Made by a program: the position numbers and the translations under genes
Origin: Alphaproteobacteria bacterium
GTDB taxonomy: Bacteria; Pseudomonadota; Alphaproteobacteria; ATCC43930; CGMCC-115725
Direction: 5' to 3'
Assembly (NCBI GenBank): GCA_030041335.1
Contig: JASHOB010000063.1
Location: forward strand, 1 to 64,000
Length of the DNA stretch: 64,000 bases
In this document: in pieces, positions 44,216-54,386 of the stretch
Layout of the letters: each line of letters begins with the position of its first letter
Position numbering within the stretch: position 1 is the stretch's first letter
Notes under the pieces: generated by a model
What the model was told of the DNA's origin: nothing
What the model saw: only the letters and a program-made list of their open reading frames with translations
Database searches by the model: none

Positions 44216-47200
44216 ATGAACACGCCGCAACGGGCAACGCCAAATTTTGAGGCTCCTTACGCAGCGGATGACGTCACGATTGCCCGCGATCTCATGGCGC
44301 GATCGAGTTTGGGGGCGGAAAGTGAGCGGCGGATTGACGACCGGGCGCGGGAGCTGATTGGCGCGATTCGTGCCCAGGCTTCGAGCTTTGGCAGCATCGA
44401 AACGCTGCTGCGGGAGTACTCGCTTTCAACCCGCGAGGGCATCGTGCTCATGGCGCTGGCGGAGTCGATATTGCGGATTCCCGACGCGGCGACCGCGGAT
44501 CGCCTTATTGAGGAGAAGTTGGCTGGCGCCGATTTTGCGCATCACGTCGTGCAATCACCTTCTTGGCTGGCCACCGCCGCGGCCTGGGCGCTCGGCGTGG
44601 GCGCCCACATCGTCCAGCCGGAGGAGCGTCCTGAACATATCACCGCGCAGCTGGTCAAGCGGCTCGGCATGCCAGCCGTTCGCGCGGCGACGCGAAGCGC
44701 CGTCCGGTTACTGGGCGCTCATTTCGTTTTCGCGGAGACCATCGCCCAGGCATTGAGCCGCGTACGGTCGGGGACAAAAGGGCTCGAGCGCTATTCCTTC
44801 GACATGCTGGGGGAAGGGGCGCGGACCGCGCTCGATGCCGAGCGGTATTTTCGTGCCTACTCGGAAGCGCTCGCGGCAATTGGCCGGATCGCGGGCGATG
44901 ACGCAATGCCCAATCGGCCGGGCATCTCCATCAAGTTGTCGGCGCTGCATCCGCGCTTCAACGCGCTCGAAAGCGCACGCGTCATGGACGAGCTCGCGCC
45001 GCGATTGATCGGATTGATCCGTCGAGCGCGCGACCTCAATCTTTGCTTGACGCTCGATGCGGAAGAAGCCGACCGGCTTGAGCTGACGCTTCAGGTCTTT
45101 GCCGCCTTGGTCGCGGAACCAGGCACCGCCGGCTGGGACGGACTCGGCATCGCGGTGCAGGCGTATCAGAAACGGGCGGTCGCGGTCATCGATTTCATCG
45201 ACGAACTCGCGCGCACCTTCGACCGGCGCCTGATGGTCCGGCTGGTGAAGGGAGCCTATTGGGATGCCGAAATCAAACGCGGGCAAGAGCAGGGAATCAG
45301 CGACTACCCGGTCTTTACGCGAAAGGCGATGACCGATCTCAATTACCTGGCCTGCGTCGATCGGCTTCTGGCGTCACGCCCGCGCCTCTATCCGCAGTTT
45401 GCCAGCCACAACGCGTTGACGGTGGCGTCGATCGTCGAACGGGCCAAGGGGATCGCTGGCTTCGAGTTTCAGCGGCTGCACGGCATGGGCGAAGCGTTAT
45501 ATCAGCGCCTCGAGGCCGAATTGCCAAACGTTGCATGCCGCCGTTATGCCCCCGTGGGCAATTATTCCGATCTCCTCGCCTATCTGATCCGCCGTTTGCT
45601 CGAAAATGGTTCGAACTCGTCTTTTGTTTCCGCCGTCGCCGATCCCAGCACGCCGATCGAGACGCTGCTCAAGCGTCCCGCAACCCTGATCGGTACACCC
45701 GGAGCGGCGCGACACCCCGGCATCCCGCGCCCGCCCGACCTGTTTCAGCCGCTACGCCGAAACTCTCGCGGCATTGCGTTTGGCCACCGCCGCTCGCTTG
45801 ACGGCCTGAGCGTCGAAATCGAACAAGCGAGAGACCCGGCACGCGCCGTTTCCCTCGTCAATGGCGACGAGCAGCCAGGCGCGGCACGGGACACCGTGTC
45901 GCCTATCGATGCGACATCGGTGATCGGCTCGGTCGTCGCCGGCGACGCCGCATCGGCAGACGCGGCGATCGCCGCTGCCGCGGCGGGATTTTACCAATGG
46001 GACGCTGCAGCCGTGGAGCGCCGCGCCGCTGCCGTGGAGCGGGCCGCCGACCTCCTCGAGCGGCGTCGTGCACGGTTTATTCACCTGCTGCAGGTGGAGG
46101 CCGGCAAGACGCTTGATGACGCCGTCCAGGAAGTCCGCGAAACCGTCGATTTCTGTCGCTACTATGCCGTTGAAGGCCGCCGTCTGTTCGATCGCGACCG
46201 GACGCTGACTGGACCGACGGGCGAGAGCAATCGGTTGCGCTGGCGCGGTCGCGGTGTTTTTGTCGCCATCTCGCCGTGGAACTTTCCCCTGTCCATTTTC
46301 TTGGGGCAGATCGCGGCCGCGTTGATCGCGGGAAATGCCGTCGTTGGCAAGCCCGCTGAGCAGTCGCCTTTGATTGCGGCCGAGGCCGTGCACCTGCTCC
46401 ATGAGTCGGGCGTGCCGGTGACCGCGCTCCACCTCGCGATCGGAGATGGTTCGGTCGGTGCGCGGCTGGTGGAGCATCCGAAGACGGCCGGCGTCGTGTT
46501 CACCGGATCGACCGAAGTTGCGTGCCGCATCAGCCAATCCTTGGCAATGAAGGAGGGGGCGCGGGTTCCGCTCATTGCCGAGACCGGCGGCATCAACGCC
46601 ATGATCGTTGATGCAAGCGCGCTCGCGGAACAGGTGACCGATGACGTCATCGTCTCGGCCTTCCGCTCAGCCGGTCAACGCTGCTCCGCCCTGCGTCTTC
46701 TTTGCCTTCAAGCCGACATTGCCGATCGGATGATCGCGATGATTGCGGGTGCGACCGCAGAACTAAAAGTCGGCGATCCGCGCGATCTCTCGGTGAATCT
46801 GGGCCCGATCATCGATGTCCCCGCCAAGGAGCGGCTCGACCGTCATGTCGAGATGATGAAGCGGATCGCCACGACGCACTTCGCGGGGACGACCCCAGCA
46901 TTAGGCGTGTACGTGGCGCCGCACATATTCGAACTCGAAACGGTCGAGCAATTGAACGAGGAGATCTTCGGGCCCATCCTTCACGTCGTCCGCTATCGGG
47001 CGTCCGAATTCGAGGCTTTGCTCGATGCCATCGCCGCCAAGGGCTACGGTCTGACGCTGGGCATTCATTCGCGGCTCGACGGAACCGTGGAGAAAATCGT
47101 CCGGCGGTTGCCGATCGGTAACATTTACGTTAATCGAAACATGATCGGGGCGGTTGTGGGGGTTCAGCCGTTTGGCGGCACCGGACTTTCGGGAACCGGC

Positions 47201-47326
47201 CCAAAGGCTGGGGGGCCACATTATCTGCCGCGTTTCGCGGTCGAACAGACCCTGACGGTCAACACGGCGGCAATTGGCGGCAATTTTGCCTTGTTTGCCC
47301 TCAGCGACACGAGGAAGGAACCCTGA
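44216..47326 (+). CDS. putA: bifunctional proline dehydrogenase / L-glutamate-gamma-semialdehyde dehydrogenase
   Basis: About 1036 residues. The N-terminal half is the FAD-linked proline dehydrogenase barrel with RPGISIKLSALHPRF, LTLDAEEADRLEL and RLMVRLVKGAYWDAEIK. The C-terminal half is the aldehyde dehydrogenase with ISPWNFPLSIFLGQI, FTGSTEVACRI and the catalytic Cys in SAGQRCSALRLL, ending GGTGLSGTGPKAGGPHYLPRF. It converts proline to glutamate at the inner membrane. There is no N-terminal ribbon-helix-helix domain, so this PutA is not a self-repressor. ATG 44216 is used; ATG 44177 is possible. Confidence 0.96.
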   Translation: MNTPQRATPNFEAPYAADDVTIARDLMARSSLGAESERRIDDRARELIGAIRAQASSFGSIETLLREYSLSTREGIVLMALAESILRIPDAATADRLIEEKLAGADFAHHVVQSPSWLATAAAWALGVGAHIVQPEERPEHITAQLVKRLGMPAVRAATRSAVRLLGAHFVFAETIAQALSRVRSGTKGLERYSFDMLGEGARTALDAERYFRAYSEALAAIGRIAGDDAMPNRPGISIKLSALHPRFNALESARVMDELAPRLIGLIRRARDLNLCLTLDAEEADRLELTLQVFAALVAEPGTAGWDGLGIAVQAYQKRAVAVIDFIDELARTFDRRLMVRLVKGAYWDAEIKRGQEQGISDYPVFTRKAMTDLNYLACVDRLLASRPRLYPQFASHNALTVASIVERAKGIAGFEFQRLHGMGEALYQRLEAELPNVACRRYAPVGNYSDLLAYLIRRLLENGSNSSFVSAVADPSTPIETLLKRPATLIGTPGAARHPGIPRPPDLFQPLRRNSRGIAFGHRRSLDGLSVEIEQARDPARAVSLVNGDEQPGAARDTVSPIDATSVIGSVVAGDAASADAAIAAAAAGFYQWDAAAVERRAAAVERAADLLERRRARFIHLLQVEAGKTLDDAVQEVRETVDFCRYYAVEGRRLFDRDRTLTGPTGESNRLRWRGRGVFVAISPWNFPLSIFLGQIAAALIAGNAVVGKPAEQSPLIAAEAVHLLHESGVPVTALHLAIGDGSVGARLVEHPKTAGVVFTGSTEVACRISQSLAMKEGARVPLIAETGGINAMIVDASALAEQVTDDVIVSAFRSAGQRCSALRLLCLQADIADRMIAMIAGATAELKVGDPRDLSVNLGPIIDVPAKERLDRHVEMMKRIATTHFAGTTPALGVYVAPHIFELETVEQLNEEIFGPILHVVRYRASEFEALLDAIAAKGYGLTLGIHSRLDGTVEKIVRRLPIGNIYVNRNMIGAVVGVQPFGGTGLSGTGPKAGGPHYLPRFAVEQTLTVNTAAIGGNFALFALSDTRKEP

Positions 47327-47546
47327 GTTGCCTGGGTGCCTAGCGCGCGCGGATATCGATCACGGCGCTCCTTGACTCAAAAATACCGAACCTTAAGTTT
47401 TCACAAGCGCCGGAAGCCTGGTGACGGGCGCGCCATCGTGCCAGTGCCAACCGCAAGGCCAGCCGCTTTTGTCCCGGGCATGGCACGCATCTTGCTCGTT
47501 TCCGGGCACATTTGGCGATCATAGCCGCGAGTGAGGGAACGCGTCT

Positions 47547-50500
47547 GTGACTATACAAGTTGCGCTCCATCATCGGACCGACTATCGCTATGACCGGCTG
47601 GTGGCGCTCGGCCCGCATTTGGTTCGCCTTCGCCCTGCTCCCCACAGCCGGACACCGATTCTCGCCTATTCGCTCAAGGTCGAGCCGTCCAATCATTTCA
47701 TCAATTGGCAGCAAGACCCGCAGGGTAATTTTCTGGCTCGGTTGGTTTTCCCGGAGAAGATCAGCCACCTCACCGTAACCGTCGATCTCGTCGCCGACAT
47801 GGCGGTCATCAATCCGTTCGACTTCTTTCTCGAACCTGCGGCGGAAACGGTTCCCTTCGCCTATGACAACGCACTGGAACAAGAGTTGTTGCCGTATCGG
47901 CATGTCTCGTCGACTGGATCGTTGCTGGAGCGCTATCTCGACGATATCGGCGAGCCGTCGGGTCGGACGATGGATTTTCTCGTTGCTCTCAATCGGAAGG
48001 TCCAAAAGGATGTGCGTTACATCGTCCGGCCGGAGCCCGGCATCCAGTCTCCTGAAGAGACGCTCGCCTTGGCCTCGGGATCGTGTCGCGATTCCGGCTG
48101 GCTTCTGGTACAGATTCTGCGGCATCTCGGCTTCGCTGCCCGGTTTGTTTCGGGTTATTTGATCCAGCTCGTGGCCGACCAAAAGCCGCTCGACGGTCCC
48201 CCGGGGCCGGCCGCCGACTTCACCGATCTTCATGCTTGGTGCGAGGTTTACCTTCCCGGCGCCGGTTGGATCGGACTAGACGCCACGTCCGGGCTGTTGA
48301 CCGGCGAAGGTCACATCCCGCTCGCTTGTTCGCCCGAGCCGCAAAGCGCGGCGCCGATCACCGGCTCCGTCGGGCACTGCGAAACCCTCTTCAGTCACGA
48401 CATGCAGGTCACGCGCGTCGCCGAAAAGCCACGCGTTACCAAACCCTATAGCGACGCTACGTGGAATCGCTTGATGGCGCTCGGCGCGCGTATTGATCAC
48501 GAGCTCGAAGAACAGGATGTTCGACTGACGATGGGCGGCGAGCCGACCTTCGTGGCTGCCGCCGACCCCGATGCGCCGGAATGGAACACCGAGGCGCTCG
48601 GCCCGACCAAGCGCCACTACGCCGGCCGGCTGTTGCAGCGTCTCGCCGACCGGTTCGCATCCGGCTACCTCCTGCATTACGGGCAGGGCAAATGGTATCC
48701 GGGCGAGCAATTACCGCGCTGGGCACTCGGTTGCTTCTGGCGCAAGGATGGCGAGCCGATCTGGCAACGGCCGGATTTGTTCGCCGCCGATGGCCAGGCC
48801 GATCCGCGCCTCGATTCGGTACAAGCCGCGCGTTTCATTCATCGGGTCGCCGAACGGCTCCAGATCGATCCCGAGCGTGCTTTGCCAGGATTTGAGGATG
48901 TTTGGTACTATCTGTGGAAAGAGCGGAAGCTTCCGATCAATGTTGATCCGCTAAAGAGCGAACTTGCCGATCCCTTAGAGCGCGCGCGTCTTGCGCACAT
49001 ATTCGAGGCCGGCCTCGCGCACACGGTGGGCTATGTCTTGCCGCTGCGCCGTGTTGGCGAGGCTGCAGCGGGACGCTGGCAAAGCGGACCGTGGTTCTTC
49101 CGCCCCGAAACCATGTTCCTCATTCCCGGCGATTCACCGATGGGATTTCGGTTGCCGCTCGAATCCTTGCCCTGGGTCGTCGAAGGCGATTATCCCTATG
49201 TCGTTCCCGAAGATCCGATGGCACCGCGCCGTCCGTTGCCGGTGCGGCAGCCCTATCGCCTGCAGGGCGCGCGCGCAGAACCGGGTCAAGTTGCGATCGG
49301 ACGGCGCGAGCAGGTCGCTATGAAACCGGAGCCGGGTCAATCCGATGCCAGCATCGTACGTACCGCGCTGTGCGCGGAAGTACGCGATGGACTGTTGCAT
49401 ATCTTTCTGCCTCCGCTGGAGACCGCGGATGATTTCGTCGAGTTGGCCGCGGCGGTGGAGGATGTCGCCGCCGAATTGGCGCAGCCGGTGGTCATTGAAG
49501 GTTACCCACCGCCTTACGACTCGCGACTCAATCACTTCTCGCTGACCCCTGATCCGGGCGTGCTCGAAGTCAACATTCATCCGTCATCGTCCTGGGCGGC
49601 ACTCGTCGATACCACCAACGCGGTCTATGACGAGGCGCGCACTTGCGGCCTGGTCAGCGAAAAATTCATGCTCGACGGCCGCCATATCGGCACCGGCGGG
49701 GGCAACCATGTGACGTTGGGCGGACCGGCGCCTGCCGATTCGCCGCTGTTGCGTCGGCCCGATTTGCTGAAGAGCCTGCTCGGCTATTGGCACAACCATC
49801 CATCGCTGTCGTACTTGTTTTCCGGCCTGTTCATCGGACCCACGAGCCAGCATCCGCGCGTCGACGAAGCGCGGGACGACGCCACGTACGAGCTGGGCGT
49901 CGCCTTCAAGGCGCTGGCCGCTGCCACCGCACAGGTTCCACCACCGCCTTGGCTGGTTGATCGAATTTTCCGCGACGTCCTGGTCGACGTCACCGGCAAT
50001 ACTCATCGCACCGAGTTCTGCATCGACAAACTCTACGCGCCCGACGGCGTCGCGGGACGGCGCGGCCTCCTGGAAATGCGGGCGTTCGAGATGCCGCCAC
50101 ATCCGCGCATGAGCCTGGCCCAGCAGGCCTTGCTGCGCTCGCTCGTCGCATGGTTCTGGCGTGAACCCTATGATCGCCCCTTGGCGCATTATGGCACGCG
50201 CCTGCACGATGAATTCATGCTGCCGTATTTTGCCGAAAGTGATTTTGCCGATGTCATCGACGATATCCGGCGCGCCGGCTATCCTGTCGAGCTGGACTGG
50301 TTCGCCGCGCATCGCGAATTTCGCTTTCCCTTAATTGGCAACGTCGCGTACCGGGGCATCGAGCTCGAGCTGCGCAGCGCGCTGGAGCCCTGGCATGTCT
50401 TGGGCGAGGACGTCGCCTTGGGCGGCGCCGCGCGTTTCGTCGACAGCTCGGTCGAGCGCTTGCAGGTGAGGCTCGAGGGTGCGATTGATGGCCGTCACCG

Positions 50501-50867
50501 GCTTTTGTGCAACGGTCGCACGGTGCCGATGCGGGCGACCGGCAGGGCCGGTGAATTCGTCGCCGGCATCCGCTTCCGTGCATGGCAGCCACCCCGGGCG
50601 CTCCATCCCACCATCCCGATCCAGGCGCCGCTGATTTTCGATCTCTATGACGAGTGGAGTGGCCGCGCAATCGGCGGCTGCACCTACCATGTCGCCCATC
50701 CCGGTGGCCGCAATTTCGAGCGGTTCCCGGTGAACGCAAATGAGGCAGAGACACGGCGACGTGCACGCTTTTTCTCCTTTGGCCACAGCCCCGGACAATT
50801 CCTGCCAAAGGATTCCGCTCCCAGCGCCGAACACCCGCTGACGCTGGATTTGCGCAATTACGTTTGA
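47547..50867 (+). CDS. transglutaminase-like protease fused to DUF2126 (putative amidoligase-associated)
   Basis: A 1106-residue protein. Residues 1-80 are the bacterial transglutaminase N-domain. The transglutaminase core has the triad Cys180 (ASGSCRDSGWLL), His229 (DLHAWCEVY) and Asp245 (GLDATSG). From about residue 310 to the end is DUF2126, with LTMGGEPTFVAAADPDAPEWN at its start and NHFSLTPDPGVLEVNIHPS and GGGNHVTLGG deeper in, suggestive of a ligase-type fold. It heads a three-gene operon (GTG after GAGGGA). The family is predicted to act on peptide or amide bonds; no substrate is known. Confidence 0.93.
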   Translation: MTIQVALHHRTDYRYDRLVALGPHLVRLRPAPHSRTPILAYSLKVEPSNHFINWQQDPQGNFLARLVFPEKISHLTVTVDLVADMAVINPFDFFLEPAAETVPFAYDNALEQELLPYRHVSSTGSLLERYLDDIGEPSGRTMDFLVALNRKVQKDVRYIVRPEPGIQSPEETLALASGSCRDSGWLLVQILRHLGFAARFVSGYLIQLVADQKPLDGPPGPAADFTDLHAWCEVYLPGAGWIGLDATSGLLTGEGHIPLACSPEPQSAAPITGSVGHCETLFSHDMQVTRVAEKPRVTKPYSDATWNRLMALGARIDHELEEQDVRLTMGGEPTFVAAADPDAPEWNTEALGPTKRHYAGRLLQRLADRFASGYLLHYGQGKWYPGEQLPRWALGCFWRKDGEPIWQRPDLFAADGQADPRLDSVQAARFIHRVAERLQIDPERALPGFEDVWYYLWKERKLPINVDPLKSELADPLERARLAHIFEAGLAHTVGYVLPLRRVGEAAAGRWQSGPWFFRPETMFLIPGDSPMGFRLPLESLPWVVEGDYPYVVPEDPMAPRRPLPVRQPYRLQGARAEPGQVAIGRREQVAMKPEPGQSDASIVRTALCAEVRDGLLHIFLPPLETADDFVELAAAVEDVAAELAQPVVIEGYPPPYDSRLNHFSLTPDPGVLEVNIHPSSSWAALVDTTNAVYDEARTCGLVSEKFMLDGRHIGTGGGNHVTLGGPAPADSPLLRRPDLLKSLLGYWHNHPSLSYLFSGLFIGPTSQHPRVDEARDDATYELGVAFKALAAATAQVPPPPWLVDRIFRDVLVDVTGNTHRTEFCIDKLYAPDGVAGRRGLLEMRAFEMPPHPRMSLAQQALLRSLVAWFWREPYDRPLAHYGTRLHDEFMLPYFAESDFADVIDDIRRAGYPVELDWFAAHREFRFPLIGNVAYRGIELELRSALEPWHVLGEDVALGGAARFVDSSVERLQVRLEGAIDGRHRLLCNGRTVPMRATGRAGEFVAGIRFRAWQPPRALHPTIPIQAPLIFDLYDEWSGRAIGGCTYHVAHPGGRNFERFPVNANEAETRRRARFFSFGHSPGQFLPKDSAPSAEHPLTLDLRNYV

Positions 50868-50934
50868 CGGAACGCAGAATCGCGTCAGCATCGCTTGGGG
50901 GCGCTCTGCCTATCGAGGACGGGAGCTCGCGGGA

Positions 50935-53457
50935 GTGAAGGAAATCGAAGATTTGGTTTCATCCTTCGACGAAATGGTGACGGGCGAAGGGTCGATCCGC
51001 CCGCATTGGCGCATGCTGACGCAGACGGTATGGGGAATTTCGCCGCAAAAGCTTGCGGAAAAGCAAATGCGTGCGGCGACGCAGATTGCCGGCGCCGACG
51101 AGCTGATTGCCCTGCACGAACCGGGCGCGACAGCTGCCACTCGTGCGCTCGATCTACTGCCGCTAATTCTGCCGGAACCGGAGTGGCAGAATCTTAAGTG
51201 TGGCCTCGCGCAACGCGCGCGCCTGCTCAACGCCATCCTCGCCGACCTCTACGGTCCACAAGATCTCCTCAAGGAAGGGCTGATTCCGCCGCGCCTGGTG
51301 TTCGAGAACCCGGCTTTCCTGCGTCCCTTATGTTACGTCGAGCCGGTCGGTGGCGCGCCGCAGCTCTATTTCTACGCCGCCGATCTGATCCGATTGCCAG
51401 ACGGCGAATGGCGCGTGTTTTCCGACCGCACGCAGGCGGAAGCCGGCGTCGGCTATGCGCTTCACAATCGCAACATGCTGGCGCGGGTTTTTCCAGAGGC
51501 GTTTCGGTCCACCGAGGTGCGCCGCCTCGAACCGTTCGTTGAACTGTGGCAGCACAGCATTCGCGCCATCGGGGCCGCCCTGTCCCCACAGCCGCGAATC
51601 GCGCTGTTGACGCCCGGGCCCTATAACGACGCTTATTTCGAGCATGTCCTGTTGGCGCGAGAGCTTGGCATCACCTTGGTGCAAAGCGCCGATCTTACGA
51701 TTCGCGGCGACCGCGTCTTTCTCAAGACTTTGCAGGGCCTGGTGGCCATCGATGTCATCTACCGGCGCATCGATGGCGACTATTGCGATTCATTGGAATT
51801 GCGCGAGGAGTCTGAACTCGGAGTGCCTGGGCTCATCGGCGTTGCGCGGCGCGGCCAAGTCGCCATCCTTAACATGCCAGGAGCAGCGCTGATCGGCACG
51901 CCGGGACTGGCCGGGTTCCTGCCGCCGCTGTGCCGGCGTCTCCTCGGCGAGGAACTGCGTCTGCCGGCGGTAACGACCTGGTGGTGCGGTCAGGAACATG
52001 CGTTGCGCGAAGTTCTGGCAGCCTTCGACAAATTCGCCTTTCAGCCGGTCTTCGATCTCGATCCGGTGCTGATCGAGCCGAGCCTTTTGTCGGCGCAAGA
52101 GCGCGCAGCATTTCAAAAGCGGCTTTTGGCCGATCCTGGCAATTTCGTGGCTCGCGAAAAGATGGCGCCGAGCCAAGCGCCCTGTCTTTCAGTCGATCTC
52201 GAACGGACCAAGACCATCCTCGCGCCGCAGCCGATTGTCCTGCGCGTACCCTGCCTGTGGGACGGTGGCGACTGGTCGCCCTTGCCAGGCGGCGTCGCCC
52301 GCGTCGTCAGCGGGCAATCGATCTATGCGAGCGCATTGCGGCCGGGGGGTGTCACCAAGGACGTCTGGGTGCTCGCCGGGGACGAACATCAAGCGGCAAT
52401 GATCGCGAATGCGGCGCCAACCACAGCTTCGACGGAATGGGAAGAGACGGTTCTGCGCAGCCGCACGGCCGATGATCTCTATTGGCTCGGTCGTTATGTC
52501 GAGCGGCTCGACGCGGGCATGCGCCAGTTCAAGGCGGTGTTTCGTCGGTTGGTCGGGGGCGGCATGAGCCCCCGGGACCGGGCCGAGCTCGGCCGTTTGG
52601 CACAAGCGCTTGCCCAAACCGGTTGGATCCCGCGAACGCTGGTGTCGGCGGCACCGGACGGCTCGATGTTCGGCGACGGGCTTGCCGACGCCGCAACCGA
52701 CGGCACCACCTTGAGAAACTGTGTCGATTCGATCCGCCGGCTGACAGTGGCGGTGCGCGATCAATTGTCGTTCGATTTATGGCACACGCTCCACCGCATT
52801 ACCGGAAGGTCGTTCGCACGATTTGGCACCAGCCGACGCGGCGCTGATGTGCTGATCGAAGCGGTGGACCGCACGGTCAACGATATTGCCGCGTTCGCCG
52901 GACTAGCGTCGGAGAACATGATCCGCGGCGCGGGCTGGCGTTTTCTCGATCTCGGCCGGCGCCTCGAGCGCGGCATCGACGTCGCCGGCATGACCCGCGG
53001 AGTCATGACCGGGCCCGCGACTCAATTCGAGGCTGGCTTACATCTCGTGCTGGAACTGGGTGACGCCAGCAGTGCCTATTTGCTGCGTTACCGGTTCGAG
53101 CCGCATTTATCGCGCGCGCTCGAATTGGTGATTGCAGATCGCACCAATCCGCGTTCGCTAATATTTCAGCTGCGACGGATCGAACAGCTCCTTCAGACGC
53201 AAGAGATGATCAGCGCGGAGCTACCCGCGTTGCCGACTTTGCAACAGGCCATCGTAGCGATCGGAGCGTTCGCCTTCGAGATTTCTCAGCCGGAACGCGC
53301 CGAGGAAACCATTCTGTCGCTGCTGGCGCTGCTCGACACGACAACCGATCTATTGGCTGCCTTGTCCGAGGGAATCACCCGCCGTTTTTTCAGTCATGTC
53401 GCATCGACCCGGCTGAGCGGGATTATGCATCGCCGATCTCAGAAGCGGAATGCCTGA
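50935..53457 (+). CDS. circularly permuted ATP-grasp protein fused to an alpha-E domain
   Basis: An 840-residue fusion. Residues 1 to about 480 are a circularly permuted type-2 ATP-grasp peptide ligase-like domain (DUF404/DUF407), with the segments LYFYAADLIRLPDGEWRVFSDRTQA and VIYRRIDGDYCDSLELREESELGVPG. Residues from about 500 are the alpha-E helical domain (DUF403) with VLRSRTADDLYWLGRYVERLDAGM. In many genomes these are separate genes; here they are one chain. ATP-grasp enzymes form amide bonds using ATP. The gene ends in TGATG with the next transglutaminase gene. Confidence 0.94.
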   Translation: MKEIEDLVSSFDEMVTGEGSIRPHWRMLTQTVWGISPQKLAEKQMRAATQIAGADELIALHEPGATAATRALDLLPLILPEPEWQNLKCGLAQRARLLNAILADLYGPQDLLKEGLIPPRLVFENPAFLRPLCYVEPVGGAPQLYFYAADLIRLPDGEWRVFSDRTQAEAGVGYALHNRNMLARVFPEAFRSTEVRRLEPFVELWQHSIRAIGAALSPQPRIALLTPGPYNDAYFEHVLLARELGITLVQSADLTIRGDRVFLKTLQGLVAIDVIYRRIDGDYCDSLELREESELGVPGLIGVARRGQVAILNMPGAALIGTPGLAGFLPPLCRRLLGEELRLPAVTTWWCGQEHALREVLAAFDKFAFQPVFDLDPVLIEPSLLSAQERAAFQKRLLADPGNFVAREKMAPSQAPCLSVDLERTKTILAPQPIVLRVPCLWDGGDWSPLPGGVARVVSGQSIYASALRPGGVTKDVWVLAGDEHQAAMIANAAPTTASTEWEETVLRSRTADDLYWLGRYVERLDAGMRQFKAVFRRLVGGGMSPRDRAELGRLAQALAQTGWIPRTLVSAAPDGSMFGDGLADAATDGTTLRNCVDSIRRLTVAVRDQLSFDLWHTLHRITGRSFARFGTSRRGADVLIEAVDRTVNDIAAFAGLASENMIRGAGWRFLDLGRRLERGIDVAGMTRGVMTGPATQFEAGLHLVLELGDASSAYLLRYRFEPHLSRALELVIADRTNPRSLIFQLRRIEQLLQTQEMISAELPALPTLQQAIVAIGAFAFEISQPERAEETILSLLALLDTTTDLLAALSEGITRRFFSHVASTRLSGIMHRRSQKRNA

Positions 53458-54386
53458 TGCGCTACGCCGTTCGTCACGAGACCCACTATCGCTACAGTGC
53501 GCCGGTCGATCTCGGTCTTCATATGATCCGCCTCATGCCGGTGGATCTGGCGCGCCAGCAGGTGCTCTACCGTGAGCTGACAATCGAGCCGCCGCCGGCG
53601 ACGCTCGCCGACTTTTCCGACCATTTCGGCAATATCGTTCACCATGCCGCGATCGAAACCACTCATGACCATTTTGCGGTGACCTTGTCGGCGACAATCG
53701 AAGTCGCACCCGAGAATCCGTCGCCTTCGGCCGGTCCGGCATGGGAGGAGATCCGGTCGGCGATGCAGCTCGACGGCTTTGCTGCACCGACACCGGTTGC
53801 CGAGTTCGTGTACGCCTCGCCGCTTGCGAGGATTGAAACGGGCGCGACTCGCTACGCCGGCCACTCGTTTCCGGAGGGACGGCCGATCATGGAAGCGCTG
53901 CGCGACCTCAACGCGCGTATCCATACCGATTTTTCGTATGCGCCAAACCGGACGGACATTTCGACGAGTGTTGCTGAAATATTTGCACTCGGCGAGGGCG
54001 TCTGTCAGGATTTTGCGCATGTCATGATCGCCGGTTTGCGCGGCCTGGGGCTGCCGGCGCGCTATGTCTCCGGTTACATCAGGACACGACCGGCGGAAGG
54101 CGACGCCGGCCGTGTCGGCGCCGATGCGAGCCACGCCTGGGTTTCGGCGTGGTGCGGGGCCGAGCTCGGATGGATCGAACTTGATCCCACCAACAATCTC
54201 ATCGTTTCCGGCGAACATATCGTCATCGGTTATGGACGCGATTTCTCCGATGTAACACCGCTGCGTGGCGTCATACTCGGCGGCGGCAGTCATTCCCTCA
54301 GCGTGGCCGTTGGCGTAACGGAAGTTGCGAGCCCCACCGAGCAATCGAACGAAGATCCGTCATCCCCTGGCAACGAAGCGCATTAG
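53457..54386 (+). CDS. transglutaminase family protein
   Basis: A 309-residue protein with a transglutaminase N-domain (RYAVRHETHYRYSAPVDLGLHMIRLMP) and a papain-like core: Cys183 in GEGVCQDFAHVMI, His227 in ASHAWVSAWC, Asp243 in IELDPTNN. It starts on the stop of the ATP-grasp gene (TGATG), so the proteins are made together. It presumably cleaves or crosslinks the product of the ligase; unproven. Confidence 0.94.
   Translation: MRYAVRHETHYRYSAPVDLGLHMIRLMPVDLARQQVLYRELTIEPPPATLADFSDHFGNIVHHAAIETTHDHFAVTLSATIEVAPENPSPSAGPAWEEIRSAMQLDGFAAPTPVAEFVYASPLARIETGATRYAGHSFPEGRPIMEALRDLNARIHTDFSYAPNRTDISTSVAEIFALGEGVCQDFAHVMIAGLRGLGLPARYVSGYIRTRPAEGDAGRVGADASHAWVSAWCGAELGWIELDPTNNLIVSGEHIVIGYGRDFSDVTPLRGVILGGGSHSLSVAVGVTEVASPTEQSNEDPSSPGNEAH

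Noticed and set aside
47336..47524. Short plus-strand frame between putA and the transglutaminase-DUF2126 gene
   Set aside because: Basic, no start signal, and it occupies the region where the promoter of the next operon should lie.
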